Shown here one piece after another: positions 5,697 through 13,755 of a DNA stretch of 30,973 bases. A program made the translations under genes and the position numbers. Position 1 is the first letter of the stretch. Every line of letters starts with the position of its first letter. Location of the stretch: contig CAWKGC010000006.1 in NCBI GenBank assembly GCA_963849005.1, positions 1 to 30,973 on the forward strand, in the 5' to 3' direction. The notes under the pieces are model-generated. The model ran no database searches. It saw only the letters and a list, made by a program, of their open reading frames with translations, and was not told the origin of the DNA. This DNA comes from CAWKGC01 sp963849005 (GTDB taxonomy: Bacteria; Pseudomonadota; Gammaproteobacteria; Burkholderiales; Usitatibacteraceae).

Positions 5697-7496
5697 CTAC
5701 TTGCGTCGCGACCGGGCGGCCACCTTCAATTTCGCAGGACTGGCCGCAGCGCTCCATGGCAACTGCTGGGCGACACGGGATTTCGCCCCGACCAGCGTCG
5801 GCGTCTGGTTGTACTTGAGGCGATGCAGTTTCTTCGTCACCTGCGCATTGAGGTCGGCGAAGGAAGGATTCACGCCGGCCGCGCGGCTGGCGCGAAGCAC
5901 CTGCGCCATGGAGAACGTGTAGGCACCGTAAGACGTCGCGCCATGCCGGTACTCGTAGGAAAACTCCTGTTCCTGGCAGGCCTCGAGCAGGATCGGCAAA
6001 TAGGGCCCGTAGTGACCTAGTGCCTTGCGCGTCGCGTCGTACTCCGCATTGGGCAGGGTGCGCAGCGCGGCGGCGCGGCCCAACCGGTGCGTCGCGCCGT
6101 TGTCGCCAAGGTAGCTGTGGCCGTCCCTCCGCTCGGCGAGGCTGCGGTTCAAGGCCGGAAAGTCGCGCGCCACCCACATCTGCTCTCCTGCTTCCCAACG
6201 CAGCGCACGGTGCCGTATGTCGTCCGGTGGCGTGAGCCCGCGAATGCGCGGCCCCCCGTCGCGCGTGATGCCGCCCGAGTGGCAGCAGTCGAAAACCGCC
6301 ACGAAATGGCTGTCATACGGAAGCTGCGAATAGAGTTCGCAGAACTGGTTGTCGAGGATGGCGTGCGCGGGCGACCAATCGAAGTCGTGGGGCACGAGGC
6401 ACTCGTCGACATGGTCGGGCTCGTCCTTGGCGCCGTAGCCGGGAATCTGCGCGCCGTGCCCGGAATAGAACAGCACCCGCTGGTCGCCGGGACGCACGCC
6501 GTCGAGCAGCCAGTGCAGGCGGTCCATGATGCCCGCCGTCGTCGCGCGTTCGTCCAGCACGGCGCGGATTTCCTCCGGGTCGAAGCCGCTTTCCTGCAAT
6601 ACCGAGCTCATCATGAAGACGTCGTTCACGCAGCCCTCGAGCCTGTCCGCCGGGTCGGGATAGTCGTTGATGCCCACCAGCAGCGCGCGGCGGTTCGGCT
6701 TCGCGGTGGCCTTCGTGAAGCCGCGCGCCACATTGGCGAACGAGCGCGGTTGCGGCCCCCCGGCGAGGTCGCGCCAGGCGGTGGCGATGGAGTTGGCGTG
6801 CCCGAGATACCACGTCGCGTTGTGGTTGAGCAGGTCGTTCGGGATGTCGAACTGCGCAGTGACCTGCTGGAAGTTGTCCGCGGGAAGCTCGATGGGACAC
6901 GTCAGCACGTGGTCGTCCGGGTTGAAAAGGTGGTACCACTTGCGCCCGGAGAGCGCCTGGATCCGGCCGGCGAACACGTCGCGCACCGCCGGGTTGCCGA
7001 TCTGGGAGCCCAGGCTGACAAAGACCTTGTCGCGGATCGCGTCGGGATTGCGCACGAAGGTGTCGTAGCAGATGAGCGAGCCGAGGCTGTGCGCCAGGAC
7101 GGCATCGTAGGATTTCGATTCCATCTTCGCAAGGACGGCCGCGCGCGTACGCTCGCGCAACGCCTTCTCGGTCGACCACTGTGCCACCATGCCGGCGGAC
7201 CACTTGATGGCCTCGGGAGCATCGCCGAATCCGCGCGCGCGCGGCAGCGCGTCGCCGATGCCGTGAACGATCGTGCTGGCGAGCAGCTTTGCGAACGCGA
7301 TCCCGTAGGTCACCGGGTTGAGCGGCGCGTGATCGAACAGTTCGTCGTACTCGAGGAAGTCGATCCCGGGCTGCGCGCCCGGATCGCAGGACTGGACGGC
7401 GAAGGTGATGGCCTTGGCCCAGGACGCCTGGAAATCCGGATCGATCTCCTGGTGGCCGACGCCGTGCACGCAAAGCAGGTTAAGCGGCTTGCTCAT
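5697..7496 (-). CDS. Alpha/beta-hydrolase fused to metacaspase-type caspase domain
   Basis: A 599-aa two-enzyme fusion. Residues 1 to about 250 are an alpha/beta-hydrolase: VHGVGHQ at 10-16 as the oxyanion loop, nucleophile elbow AHSLG with Ser137, probable acid in NPDDHV (about 194-195) and probable catalytic His225 in NHNATWY. From about residue 268 a C14-type caspase p20 region follows: RALLVGINDYP (270-280), YSGHGAQ with catalytic His347, the metacaspase-like DHVDECLVPHD (361-371) and DCCHSG with catalytic Cys405. A p10-like segment lies at about 500-535. No signal peptide or TM helix is seen, so it is probably cytosolic. Metacaspases usually cut after Arg or Lys; the substrate here is unknown. 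The start at 7496 has a good GGGAGG site. The gene is divergent from the Hsp33 homologue. Caspase domains occur in bacterial defence and cell-death modules, but no other defence gene is adjacent, so that role is only inferred. Confidence 0.9.
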   Translation of the reverse strand: MSKPLNLLCVHGVGHQEIDPDFQASWAKAITFAVQSCDPGAQPGIDFLEYDELFDHAPLNPVTYGIAFAKLLASTIVHGIGDALPRARGFGDAPEAIKWSAGMVAQWSTEKALRERTRAAVLAKMESKSYDAVLAHSLGSLICYDTFVRNPDAIRDKVFVSLGSQIGNPAVRDVFAGRIQALSGRKWYHLFNPDDHVLTCPIELPADNFQQVTAQFDIPNDLLNHNATWYLGHANSIATAWRDLAGGPQPRSFANVARGFTKATAKPNRRALLVGINDYPDPADRLEGCVNDVFMMSSVLQESGFDPEEIRAVLDERATTAGIMDRLHWLLDGVRPGDQRVLFYSGHGAQIPGYGAKDEPDHVDECLVPHDFDWSPAHAILDNQFCELYSQLPYDSHFVAVFDCCHSGGITRDGGPRIRGLTPPDDIRHRALRWEAGEQMWVARDFPALNRSLAERRDGHSYLGDNGATHRLGRAAALRTLPNAEYDATRKALGHYGPYLPILLEACQEQEFSYEYRHGATSYGAYTFSMAQVLRASRAAGVNPSFADLNAQVTKKLHRLKYNQTPTLVGAKSRVAQQLPWSAAASPAKLKVAARSRRK

Positions 7497-7763
7497 GGGA
7501 TCCTCCCTCGATTTCGTGAGCCTAGCCCCATTGCGGCGCCCGCGACAATAGGCAGATTGCGCCTTTTCGAAGCGCCATATGCGGTAGCCACGGGCTGGAA
7601 GCGCGCGCGCCTCATCGATCGTCGGTCAGTGCCCGGAACATCTCGCCGAGGCACTGGCCGGCCATGCAGGAGACCGCCGGCGAACGCCCGGCGAGGGCGC
7701 GTTCCATCGGCGATAATGGGCGTTCCCGATCCGCGGAAACGCACGCGGCTGTGACCGACCTGA

Positions 7764-8624
7764 ATGAGTTTCCCTTCCCTCACCCGCCGCTTCCTGCTGG
7801 AAAACCTCGACATTCGCGGCCAGGTGGTGTGCCTCACGGATGTCTGGCAGGCCATCGCCATGCGCCGCGACTACGCGCCCGCCGTGCGCACGTTGCTGGG
7901 CGAGTTTGCCGCGGTAAGCGTGATGGTGGGCGCGGGACTCAAGCATCCGGGCCGCGCGCTGCTGCAAGTCTCCGGTCCCGGGCCGATCAGGATGCTGGTG
8001 GCGGACTGCACCGATGAACTCGCGCTGCGCGGGATGATCCGCATGGACGACAGCGCCGACCCGGGCCACGCGTCGCTTCCCGGGTTGATCGGCGAATCGC
8101 GGTTGGCACTGACGATCGAGAATTCCGTCACCGGGCAGATGTACCAGAGCATCGTGCCGGTCGAGGGAATCACGGTGTCCGAAGTGTTCGAGCAATACCT
8201 TGACCGCAGCGAGCAAGTGCCCACGCACCTGTGGATACACTCGTCCGCCGAGCGGGTCACCGCGCTGATCCTGCAAAAGCTGCCCGGGGCAGACGGGCGC
8301 GATCCCGATGGTTGGGCTCGCGTGCAGCTGCAGGCCGCCGCGGGCTTCCGGAACGCCTCATCCTGGCGCCATTCCGGGCTTGGCGCGGAATCCGGCCTTG
8401 TCCCATTGCTCTTCCCCGGCGAGGACATCCGCCTCTACGAACCCAGGGAGGTGAAGGACGGTTGCGTGCGCAGCAAGGAGAAGGTGATCGCCATGCTGAA
8501 GAGCCTCGGACGCGAGGAAGTCGATGCAACGATCGCAGAGCAAGGCGAAGTCGTGGTGAATGACGAGATCTGCAACCAGGAGTACCGCTTCGGTCCGGAA
8601 GAGGTGTCGGCCATCCTTGGTTGA
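7764..8624 (+). CDS. hslO: Hsp33-family chaperone with degenerate zinc site
   Basis: A 286-aa homologue of Hsp33, a cytosolic holdase that is switched on when oxidation releases zinc from a C-terminal four-cysteine centre. The N-terminal domain is well conserved (HPGRALLQVSGPGPIRMLVADCTDELALRG at 61-90, shown here in part as HPGRALLQVSG). The C-terminal site normally reads C-x-C and C-x-x-C. Here the first motif is GCVRSKEK (Cys234 kept, Arg236 in the second position) and the second is DEICNQEYRF (Asp267 in the first position, Cys270 kept). Two of four zinc ligands are therefore missing, in otherwise well-aligned sequence and an intact frame. The normal thiol-zinc switch cannot form, so the protein may be constitutive or regulated by temperature or acid. 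The start at 7764 fits the family; the ribosome-binding site is weak. Confidence 0.88.
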   Translation: MSFPSLTRRFLLENLDIRGQVVCLTDVWQAIAMRRDYAPAVRTLLGEFAAVSVMVGAGLKHPGRALLQVSGPGPIRMLVADCTDELALRGMIRMDDSADPGHASLPGLIGESRLALTIENSVTGQMYQSIVPVEGITVSEVFEQYLDRSEQVPTHLWIHSSAERVTALILQKLPGADGRDPDGWARVQLQAAAGFRNASSWRHSGLGAESGLVPLLFPGEDIRLYEPREVKDGCVRSKEKVIAMLKSLGREEVDATIAEQGEVVVNDEICNQEYRFGPEEVSAILG

Positions 8625-8717
8625 CGCGGCCGGGTCCGGGCAGCCACGATTCACGCGAACTTGTGCGTCATTTCTCAATCGAAGCAAGGACACGTCCAAC
8701 CCGATGAGGAGCACAAA

Positions 8718-9626
8718 ATGACCCCTGCCGAAGCCAGGCCCCTCCTTGCCATTGCCCTTTTGGCGGCCTTTGCCGACGGCGCCAAGTCCGATAGCGAGCG
8801 AGCGGAAGTGAAGCGCATGGCGGAAACGCTCGCGGGAGCGGAAATCAACTTCGCCGCCCTTCACCAGGACGTGCTCACCAGGCGCGTGACGCTCGACGAT
8901 GCAGTGGCGCAGCTCGCGACAAGGGAGTTGCGCCAGCTTGCCTACGAATTCGCCGTATGCGTCGCGGACGCCGATGGTGTGCAGAACGACGCGGAGAAGG
9001 CATTCCTCGCGGGGCTGCGCGCCAAGCTGGGGCTTGACGAACAGCAGGCGGCTGCATTCTCGGACAAGGCGGAATCCGTCGCGGCAGCGCCGCTGGACAA
9101 GCCCACCGCCGCAGAGCCGCAGTTCGCCTCCGCCATGACCGGGGCGGAGCTGGACAAGATGATCCTCAATTACGCGATCCTCAATGGCGCGCTCGAGTTG
9201 CTGCCCGAGTCGCTCGCCACGATGGCGATCATCCCGCTGCAGATGAAGATGGTCTATCGCGTCGGCAAGTCGCACGGCTTCGAGCTCGACCGCGGCCACA
9301 TCAAGGACTTCATCGCCACGCTCGGCGTGGGGCTCACCTCGCAATATGTCGAGCAGATCGGCCGCAAGCTCATCGGGCGCTTCCTCGGCGGCCTCGGGCG
9401 GCAGGCCGTGAGTTCGGGCTTCTCGTTTGCCAGCACCTACGCGCTCGGCCACATCGCGAAGCGCTACTACGCCGGCGGACGCACGCTCTCGGGACCCGCG
9501 TTGAAGGAGGCATTCTCGGGCATGCTCGGCGAGGCGAAGGGGCTGCAGTCCCGCTATTCGGGCGAGATCGAGGCCAAGGCCCGGACGCTCGATGTCGGCA
9601 AGGTGCTGGCCGAGGTGGGGAAGTAG
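8718..9626 (+). CDS. TerB-like / DUF697 two-domain protein
   Basis: A 302-aa protein from the ATG at 8718, preceded by a good GAGGAG site 7 nt away; this start is preferred over an upstream in-frame ATG at 8661. Residues 1 to about 115 look like a TerB helical domain, with two acidic repeats (AAFADGAKSDSERAEV and CVADADGVQNDAEKAF) of the kind that bind metal in TerB. Residues about 140-265 resemble DUF697 (YcjF-like), with IIPLQMKMVYRVGKSHG followed by Gly-rich amphipathic helices that may sit on or in the inner membrane. The Ala-rich C-terminus is helical. It is 93 bp downstream of the Hsp33 gene on the same strand and may be cotranscribed. TerB proteins are linked to tellurite and phage stress; no other ter genes are present, so the role is open. 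Confidence 0.75.
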   Translation: MTPAEARPLLAIALLAAFADGAKSDSERAEVKRMAETLAGAEINFAALHQDVLTRRVTLDDAVAQLATRELRQLAYEFAVCVADADGVQNDAEKAFLAGLRAKLGLDEQQAAAFSDKAESVAAAPLDKPTAAEPQFASAMTGAELDKMILNYAILNGALELLPESLATMAIIPLQMKMVYRVGKSHGFELDRGHIKDFIATLGVGLTSQYVEQIGRKLIGRFLGGLGRQAVSSGFSFASTYALGHIAKRYYAGGRTLSGPALKEAFSGMLGEAKGLQSRYSGEIEAKARTLDVGKVLAEVGK

Positions 9627-9653
9627 CCGGGATCCCGGGCCGGGCGGGGACGC

Positions 9654-9911
9654 CTACTTCTGCTTCTCGACCACCACCCTCCCCGCGGCATTCACGTAAA
9701 CGCGGTACTTGTTCCCGTCCTTGCACGTGACGGCGTGATTGTTCTCGGCCAGCACCTTCACGGCGACAACCTCGCCGCATGCCATCCCCTGGAGCGAGAT
9801 GACCGCCATCATGTCCTTCTTGAGCGCCTCGTCGTCAGCGGCGAACGAGGGCGTGGCGAAGTACGCCGCCACGAAGAGCGATCGGGCCAACACCGAATTG
9901 CATTTGTTCAT
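9654..9911 (-). CDS. Small secreted protein with two cysteines
   Basis: An 85-aa frame starting MNKCNSVLAR at 9911, with GGGAGA about 5 nt upstream. Residues 1-24 form a signal peptide ending TPSFA before ADDEAL. The roughly 60-residue mature part has two cysteines (about 45 and 63) that could pair in the periplasm, and ends in short beta strands (NKYRVYVNAAGRVVVEKQK). The family is not recognised with confidence; it resembles small periplasmic proteins seen across proteobacteria. It starts 14 bp downstream of the lipoprotein gene on the same strand, so the two are probably one operon. It is convergent with the TerB-DUF697 gene, with a CCGGGATCCCGG palindrome (9627-9638) between them. Confidence 0.75.
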   Translation of the reverse strand: MNKCNSVLARSLFVAAYFATPSFAADDEALKKDMMAVISLQGMACGEVVAVKVLAENNHAVTCKDGNKYRVYVNAAGRVVVEKQK

Positions 9912-9925
9912 GGATTCTCCCGGCT

Positions 9926-10573
9926 TCAGCTTTGGAGGGTGGCGAATTTCTTCGGGTCGGAGAGCATGCCCCAGATCGTCTCGCGCGAGGAAACGATAGC
10001 CGACGCGAGTTTCTGGTCGGCGTCCTGCAGCAGCGACAAGACCTTCATCATCAGCAGGTCGTAGGCGCGGCGCAGCTCCGCCATGGTGACCTTGGCCCTG
10101 CCCCGGTAGTAGTCGCGAAACTGGTCCAGCAGGTCGTCGACCTGGTTCTTCAAGGTGATCTTGGTGAAGACCCCGATGGCCTTGGTCTCCTTGAGTTGTT
10201 CCTTGAGAGCGTCCAGGTCCAGCGCTGGAGGTGCAGGCGAGGCAACAGGTGGCGGCGCGGGTGTTGGCGCGCGTGCGACAGGCGCAGGTGCGGCGGGCGC
10301 CTTGGCAACCGGAGTCGGCGCGGCGGGCGCCCGCGGGGCAGGAACCGGCATGGGGGCGCTCGCAGCTGGCGGCGTGGCCACGCCTCCGGCTTGCGGCGCT
10401 GCAGCGGCGCTGGCCGGCGCTCCGGGGGCCACCGCCGCGGGCGTGGCGACGGGCTGCGGCGCGGCTGCTTCCTTCTGAGGCTCCGGCTTGTCGGACGAGA
10501 AGCTGGCGCAGCCGGCGCCGAGCATCGACAAGACAACAGCAACGCAGGCGAAACGCATGGTCGGTACTTTCAT
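9926..10573 (-). CDS. Ala/Pro-rich lipoprotein with helical C-terminal domain
   Basis: A 215-aa protein. Residues 1-22 form a lipoprotein signal ending LGAGC, with Cys22 as the lipidation site, so it is anchored in the inner or outer membrane facing the periplasm. Residues about 30-118 are a long Ala/Pro/Val linker, probably a flexible spacer through the cell wall. Residues about 119-215 are predicted helical (LDALKEQLKETKAIGVFTK, DQFRDYYRGR, LRRAYDLLMMKVLSLLQ) and include no recognised motif. The start at 10573 (MKVPTM) has GGGTAGG upstream; a second ATG 5 codons later is possible. The secreted-protein gene follows 14 bp downstream. Its role is unknown; a structural or assembly partner role is only a guess. 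Confidence 0.8.
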   Translation of the reverse strand: MKVPTMRFACVAVVLSMLGAGCASFSSDKPEPQKEAAAPQPVATPAAVAPGAPASAAAAPQAGGVATPPAASAPMPVPAPRAPAAPTPVAKAPAAPAPVARAPTPAPPPVASPAPPALDLDALKEQLKETKAIGVFTKITLKNQVDDLLDQFRDYYRGRAKVTMAELRRAYDLLMMKVLSLLQDADQKLASAIVSSRETIWGMLSDPKKFATLQS

Positions 10574-10628
10574 CGGGCAAGCCTACCCGATAAGGCAACG
10601 GCCGGGCAGCCCGGTTCGTTGACCGGAG

Positions 10629-11954
10629 CTACCAGCCGATCGCTTTCGGCAGCCACAGCGCAATCTGGGGGAACAGGAACACCAGCAGCACGGTAAAGGC
10701 CTGCATCACGATGAAGGGAATCACGCCGATGTAGATTTGCCGCGTCGTGACCTCCGGCGGCGCCACGCCTTTCAGGAAAAACAGCGCCCATCCGAAAGGC
10801 GGTGTGAGGAACGAGGTCTGGAGATTCACGCATATCAGCATCGCCAGCCAGACGAGGTCCACGCCCTGGCTCACGAACACCGGCAGGAAAAGAGGCACCG
10901 CGATGTAGCTGATCTCGATCCACTCGATGAAGAAGCCGAGAACGAAGATCAGGAGCATCAGGAACCAGATGTCGGAGTTCACGCCGCCGGGCAGCCACTC
11001 GAACATCCTGAATATCAGGTCCTCGCCCCGAAGCCCGCGGAAGGCCAGCGCGAACACCTGCGCGGTGATGAGGATGAACATCATCATCGCGGTGATCCTG
11101 GTGGTGGTCTGCACCGTTTCCCGCAATATGCGCCAGGACATTCTCCCGGCGAACGCCGTCACCAATATGGAGCCCAGCGCGCCCATCGACGCGGCCTCGG
11201 TGGGCGCGGCCACGCCGGCGATGATCGAGCCCAGCACCGACATCACCAGCAGCACAGGCGGCACGACCACTTTCACGAAGCGTACCCACAACTGGCGTCG
11301 CGAGACCTTGTCGCGCTCGGCGCGCGGGATGGGCGGCACCTTTTCCGGCCATGCCATGCCGACGATCACGATGTACGTGCAGTAGATCGCGGCGAGCAGC
11401 ATCCCGGGCATCACGGCGGCAGCGAAAAGCGTCCCGACGGAGAGCTGCAGGATGTCGGCCAGCAGGATCAGGATCAGCGAAGGGGGGATGATCTGCCCCA
11501 GCGTGCCGGAGGCGCAGATGGCGCCGCACGCGAGGCCCGGGTCGTAGCCGCGCTTCAGCAGCGTGGGAAGGGTCAGGAGCCCCAGCGTGACGACCGTCGC
11601 GCCGACGATGCCGGTGGTGGCGCCCATCAGCACTCCGACCGCGATGATGCCCAGCGCCATGCCGCCCCGAAGCCCCCCCGCGAGATGCCCCACTACGTCC
11701 AGCAAATCATCCGCCAGTCGCGACTTCTCCAGCATTACGCCCATGAAGACGAACAGCGGGATCGCCAGCCACTGGTAGTTGGCGACCACGCCGTAGATCC
11801 GCGCGGGCAGCAGGTTGAAGAGCCCTGGGCCAAAGCCGACGAAGCCGAACACGAAGCCGGTGGTGGCGAGGGTCAGTGCCACCGGCACGCCCGCCATCAG
11901 CAAGCAGAAGAACGCCACCAGCATCAGGATGCACAGGACCTCGGTGCCGATCAT
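10629..11954 (-). CDS. dctM: TRAP transporter large permease subunit DctM
   Basis: A 441-aa integral membrane protein, the ion-coupled transport subunit of a TRAP carrier. The start at 11954 (MIGTEVLCILMLVAFF) overlaps the dctQ stop as ATGA and has a G-rich ribosome-binding site. About a dozen hydrophobic helices are visible, with family-typical segments GVPVALTLATTGFVFGF near the start, PLFVFMGVMLEKSRLADDLLD, LGIIAVGVLMGATTGIVGA, GYDPGLACGAICASGTLGQIIPPS and, later, APTEAASMGALGSI. The GxxGxxGA and IIPPS motifs line the substrate and sodium sites in characterised homologues. With DctQ and DctP it forms a tripartite organic-acid importer driven by a sodium or proton gradient. It is the last gene of the operon; a CCGGG-ctg-CCCGG hairpin downstream (about 10598-10610) could be a terminator. 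Confidence 0.95.
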   Translation of the reverse strand: MIGTEVLCILMLVAFFCLLMAGVPVALTLATTGFVFGFVGFGPGLFNLLPARIYGVVANYQWLAIPLFVFMGVMLEKSRLADDLLDVVGHLAGGLRGGMALGIIAVGVLMGATTGIVGATVVTLGLLTLPTLLKRGYDPGLACGAICASGTLGQIIPPSLILILLADILQLSVGTLFAAAVMPGMLLAAIYCTYIVIVGMAWPEKVPPIPRAERDKVSRRQLWVRFVKVVVPPVLLVMSVLGSIIAGVAAPTEAASMGALGSILVTAFAGRMSWRILRETVQTTTRITAMMMFILITAQVFALAFRGLRGEDLIFRMFEWLPGGVNSDIWFLMLLIFVLGFFIEWIEISYIAVPLFLPVFVSQGVDLVWLAMLICVNLQTSFLTPPFGWALFFLKGVAPPEVTTRQIYIGVIPFIVMQAFTVLLVFLFPQIALWLPKAIGW

Positions 11955-12466
11955 CCCCCCGCCCTGCGCATTCTTTCGAGGTTCTTCGCCGCCACCGCCG
12001 CGCTTTGCAGCACCAGCAGGGCGAAGCCCGCCGGGATCAGTGATTTCAGGATCCAGCGGTGCGTGAGCCCCCCCGGGTCGTTCGATTTCTCGCCGATCAC
12101 CAAGGACTGCTGCACGTACTTGAGCGAAAGCCAGATGAAGATCGCCGAGATGGCGATGCACAGCAGAGCCGAGATGAAATCCACCAGCGCCTTGTTCTTC
12201 TCGCTGAAGTTGCCGTAGAGCACGTCCACCCGCACGTGCTCCCCGTGCAGCAGCGCATAACTGATGCCGAACATGATCAGCGGCGTGAGCAGGTGCCACT
12301 CCAGCTCCTGCGACCACACCGAGCCGACGCTGAAGAGGTAGCGCAGCACCACGTTGGTCGCCATCACCGCGACGATGGCGAGCGCAATCCACGAGGTGGC
12401 CTCTCCGATCGCCTTCACGAGGCGATCGATGGCGAGGATCCAGCCGGGCTGCTCCCTGCTAGACAA
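11951..12466 (-). CDS. dctQ: TRAP transporter small permease subunit DctQ
   Basis: A 171-aa protein with four hydrophobic helices: about 21-42 (ATSWIALAIVAVMATNVVLRY), 55-75, 93-113 and 144-160. It contains the family segment VWSQELEWHLLTPLIMFGISYALLHGEHVRVD, in which the acidic and His residues are typical. It binds DctM to form the TRAP membrane complex. The start is a TTG at 12466, 8 bp inside the end of dctP, with GAGAAG 4-5 nt upstream. No ATG gives a full-length product and the next one falls inside the first helix. The overlaps with dctP and dctM point to translational coupling. Confidence 0.93.
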   Translation of the reverse strand: MSSREQPGWILAIDRLVKAIGEATSWIALAIVAVMATNVVLRYLFSVGSVWSQELEWHLLTPLIMFGISYALLHGEHVRVDVLYGNFSEKNKALVDFISALLCIAISAIFIWLSLKYVQQSLVIGEKSNDPGGLTHRWILKSLIPAGFALLVLQSAAVAAKNLERMRRAGG

Positions 12467-13556
12467 GGATCTTCTCGTGATAGACCTTCTCGCTGTACGC
12501 GGCCCAGCTTGCGTACTTGGCGAGGTACGCCATGTAGGAGTCGTGGACCTTCCTGGTGACCGGGTCCTTGGCCACCGCTTCGGCGAGCACCTTGTTGGTG
12601 GCCTCGCGCAGCGCCTTCACCACGTCATCGGGAAGCGGTCGGGCGATCACGCCCTGGTTCTTGATCAGGTCCTCCATTGCCTCGGCATTGGTGCGCTGGC
12701 ACCATGCCTCGCCGATGACGTTGCAGGCGGCGCAGGCGTTCTCGACGATCGCCTGCAGGTCCTTGGGCAGCTTCTCCCAAGCGGCCTTGTTGATGAGCAG
12801 TTCCGAAACCGTCGCGCACTCGTGCCAGCCGGTGGTGTAAAGGTACTTCGCGGCCTTCTGCAATCCGAGGCGCCGGTCCTGGTAGGGGCCGACGAACTCC
12901 GCGGCGTCGATCACGCCACGCTCCAGCGCCGGGAAGATCTCGCCGCCGGGGAGCAGCTTCACGTCCACGCCGAGGGTTGCGTACACCTTCCCCGCCAGGC
13001 CCGGGATGCGCATCTTGAGCCCCTTGAAGTCGGCGACCGACTTGATCTCCTTCTTGAACCAGCCGGTCATCTGCACTCCGGTATTGCCGCACGGAAGCGC
13101 GACCATGCCGAATGGCGCGTATACCTCGTTCCAGAGCGCGATGCCGCCGCCGTCGTACAGCCAGCCGTTGATGCCCTGGAAATTCAGCCCGAAAGGCACG
13201 GCAGTGAAGTACTGCGCGGCGAAGGTCTTTCCGGTCCAGAAGTAGCTGTTGGCGTGGTTCATCTCGACCGTGCCGGCGCGCACGGCGTCGAAGCCTTCCA
13301 GCGCGGGGATCAGCTCGCCCGCCCCGTATACGGAAATCTTGAGCCGCCCGTTGGACATCGCCTCGATGCGCTTGGCGAGGTCGGTGGCGCTTCCCGGCCC
13401 GTCCATGTAGAAGGGCGCGCCCTTCGGATAGGCGCTGGTCATCTTCCACTGGAATGCGGGCGACTGTGCCTTGGCGATCATCGGCAAGCCGAGCGCTCCA
13501 GCGGCGGCGCCTGCGCCCAGTCCGGCCTTGAGGAATTTCCTGCGGGGGGTGGTCAT
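12459..13556 (-). CDS. dctP: TRAP substrate-binding protein, 2-oxoacid/lactate type, Tat-exported
   Basis: A 365-aa periplasmic binding protein. Residues 1-29 form a signal with a twin-arginine motif (TPRRKFLKA), a Gly/Ala-rich core and a cut near IAKA/Q, so export is probably Tat-dependent and folded. The mature part contains WFKKEIKSVADFKGLKMRI and GGEIFPALERGVIDAAEFVG, which resemble the alpha-keto-acid-binding TRAP proteins (TakP type) more than C4-dicarboxylate DctP; substrate assignment is by resemblance only. The start at 13556 has AGGAGA 7 nt upstream. It heads the dctP-dctQ-dctM operon and is divergent from the CoA-transferase gene, with 199 bp between them, consistent with uptake and CoA-activation of the same acid. 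Confidence 0.94.
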   Translation of the reverse strand: MTTPRRKFLKAGLGAGAAAGALGLPMIAKAQSPAFQWKMTSAYPKGAPFYMDGPGSATDLAKRIEAMSNGRLKISVYGAGELIPALEGFDAVRAGTVEMNHANSYFWTGKTFAAQYFTAVPFGLNFQGINGWLYDGGGIALWNEVYAPFGMVALPCGNTGVQMTGWFKKEIKSVADFKGLKMRIPGLAGKVYATLGVDVKLLPGGEIFPALERGVIDAAEFVGPYQDRRLGLQKAAKYLYTTGWHECATVSELLINKAAWEKLPKDLQAIVENACAACNVIGEAWCQRTNAEAMEDLIKNQGVIARPLPDDVVKALREATNKVLAEAVAKDPVTRKVHDSYMAYLAKYASWAAYSEKVYHEKILV

Positions 13557-13743
13557 CACGTTGTCTCCTGTATTGATCGGGCAAAGGGCTATAGCAACGA
13601 CCGCGCCACCTGCCTGCTGCTCGTGGCGCAAGCTGTCGGAGATGAGCTGGAGTGCACCATCGCCGTGCGCTTGGGCAGCTTGCGCCTTGCGATAGGGCGT
13701 GTCGAGTGGCCGGCCCTTCGCTTTCTCCTGCGCCGCGAAGTGC

Positions 13744-13749
13744 GACAAT
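13744..13749 (+). promoter_or_regulatory. -10-like hexamer just before the CoA-transferase gene
   Basis: GACAAT ends 6 nt before the ATG at 13756, and no Shine-Dalgarno is present. The arrangement matches that before glmS and the HMG-CoA-lyase-like gene and would give a leaderless mRNA. No clear -35 is seen. Confidence 0.22.
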
Positions 13750-13755
13750 TGCAGC

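Noticed and set aside
6087..7754. Plus-strand frame of 555 codons opposite the hydrolase-caspase gene.
   Set aside because: It runs opposite a gene with two intact catalytic domains and a good ribosome-binding site; no domain is visible in it.
8661..8717. Upstream start for the TerB-DUF697 protein.
   Set aside because: The ATG at 8661 lacks a ribosome-binding site and the added residues look non-native; the ATG at 8718 has a strong GAGGAG site.
10737..12218. Plus-strand frame of 493 codons opposite dctM/dctQ.
   Set aside because: Antisense to clear transporter genes; composition dominated by Asp/His/Gln/Arg from reversed hydrophobic codons.
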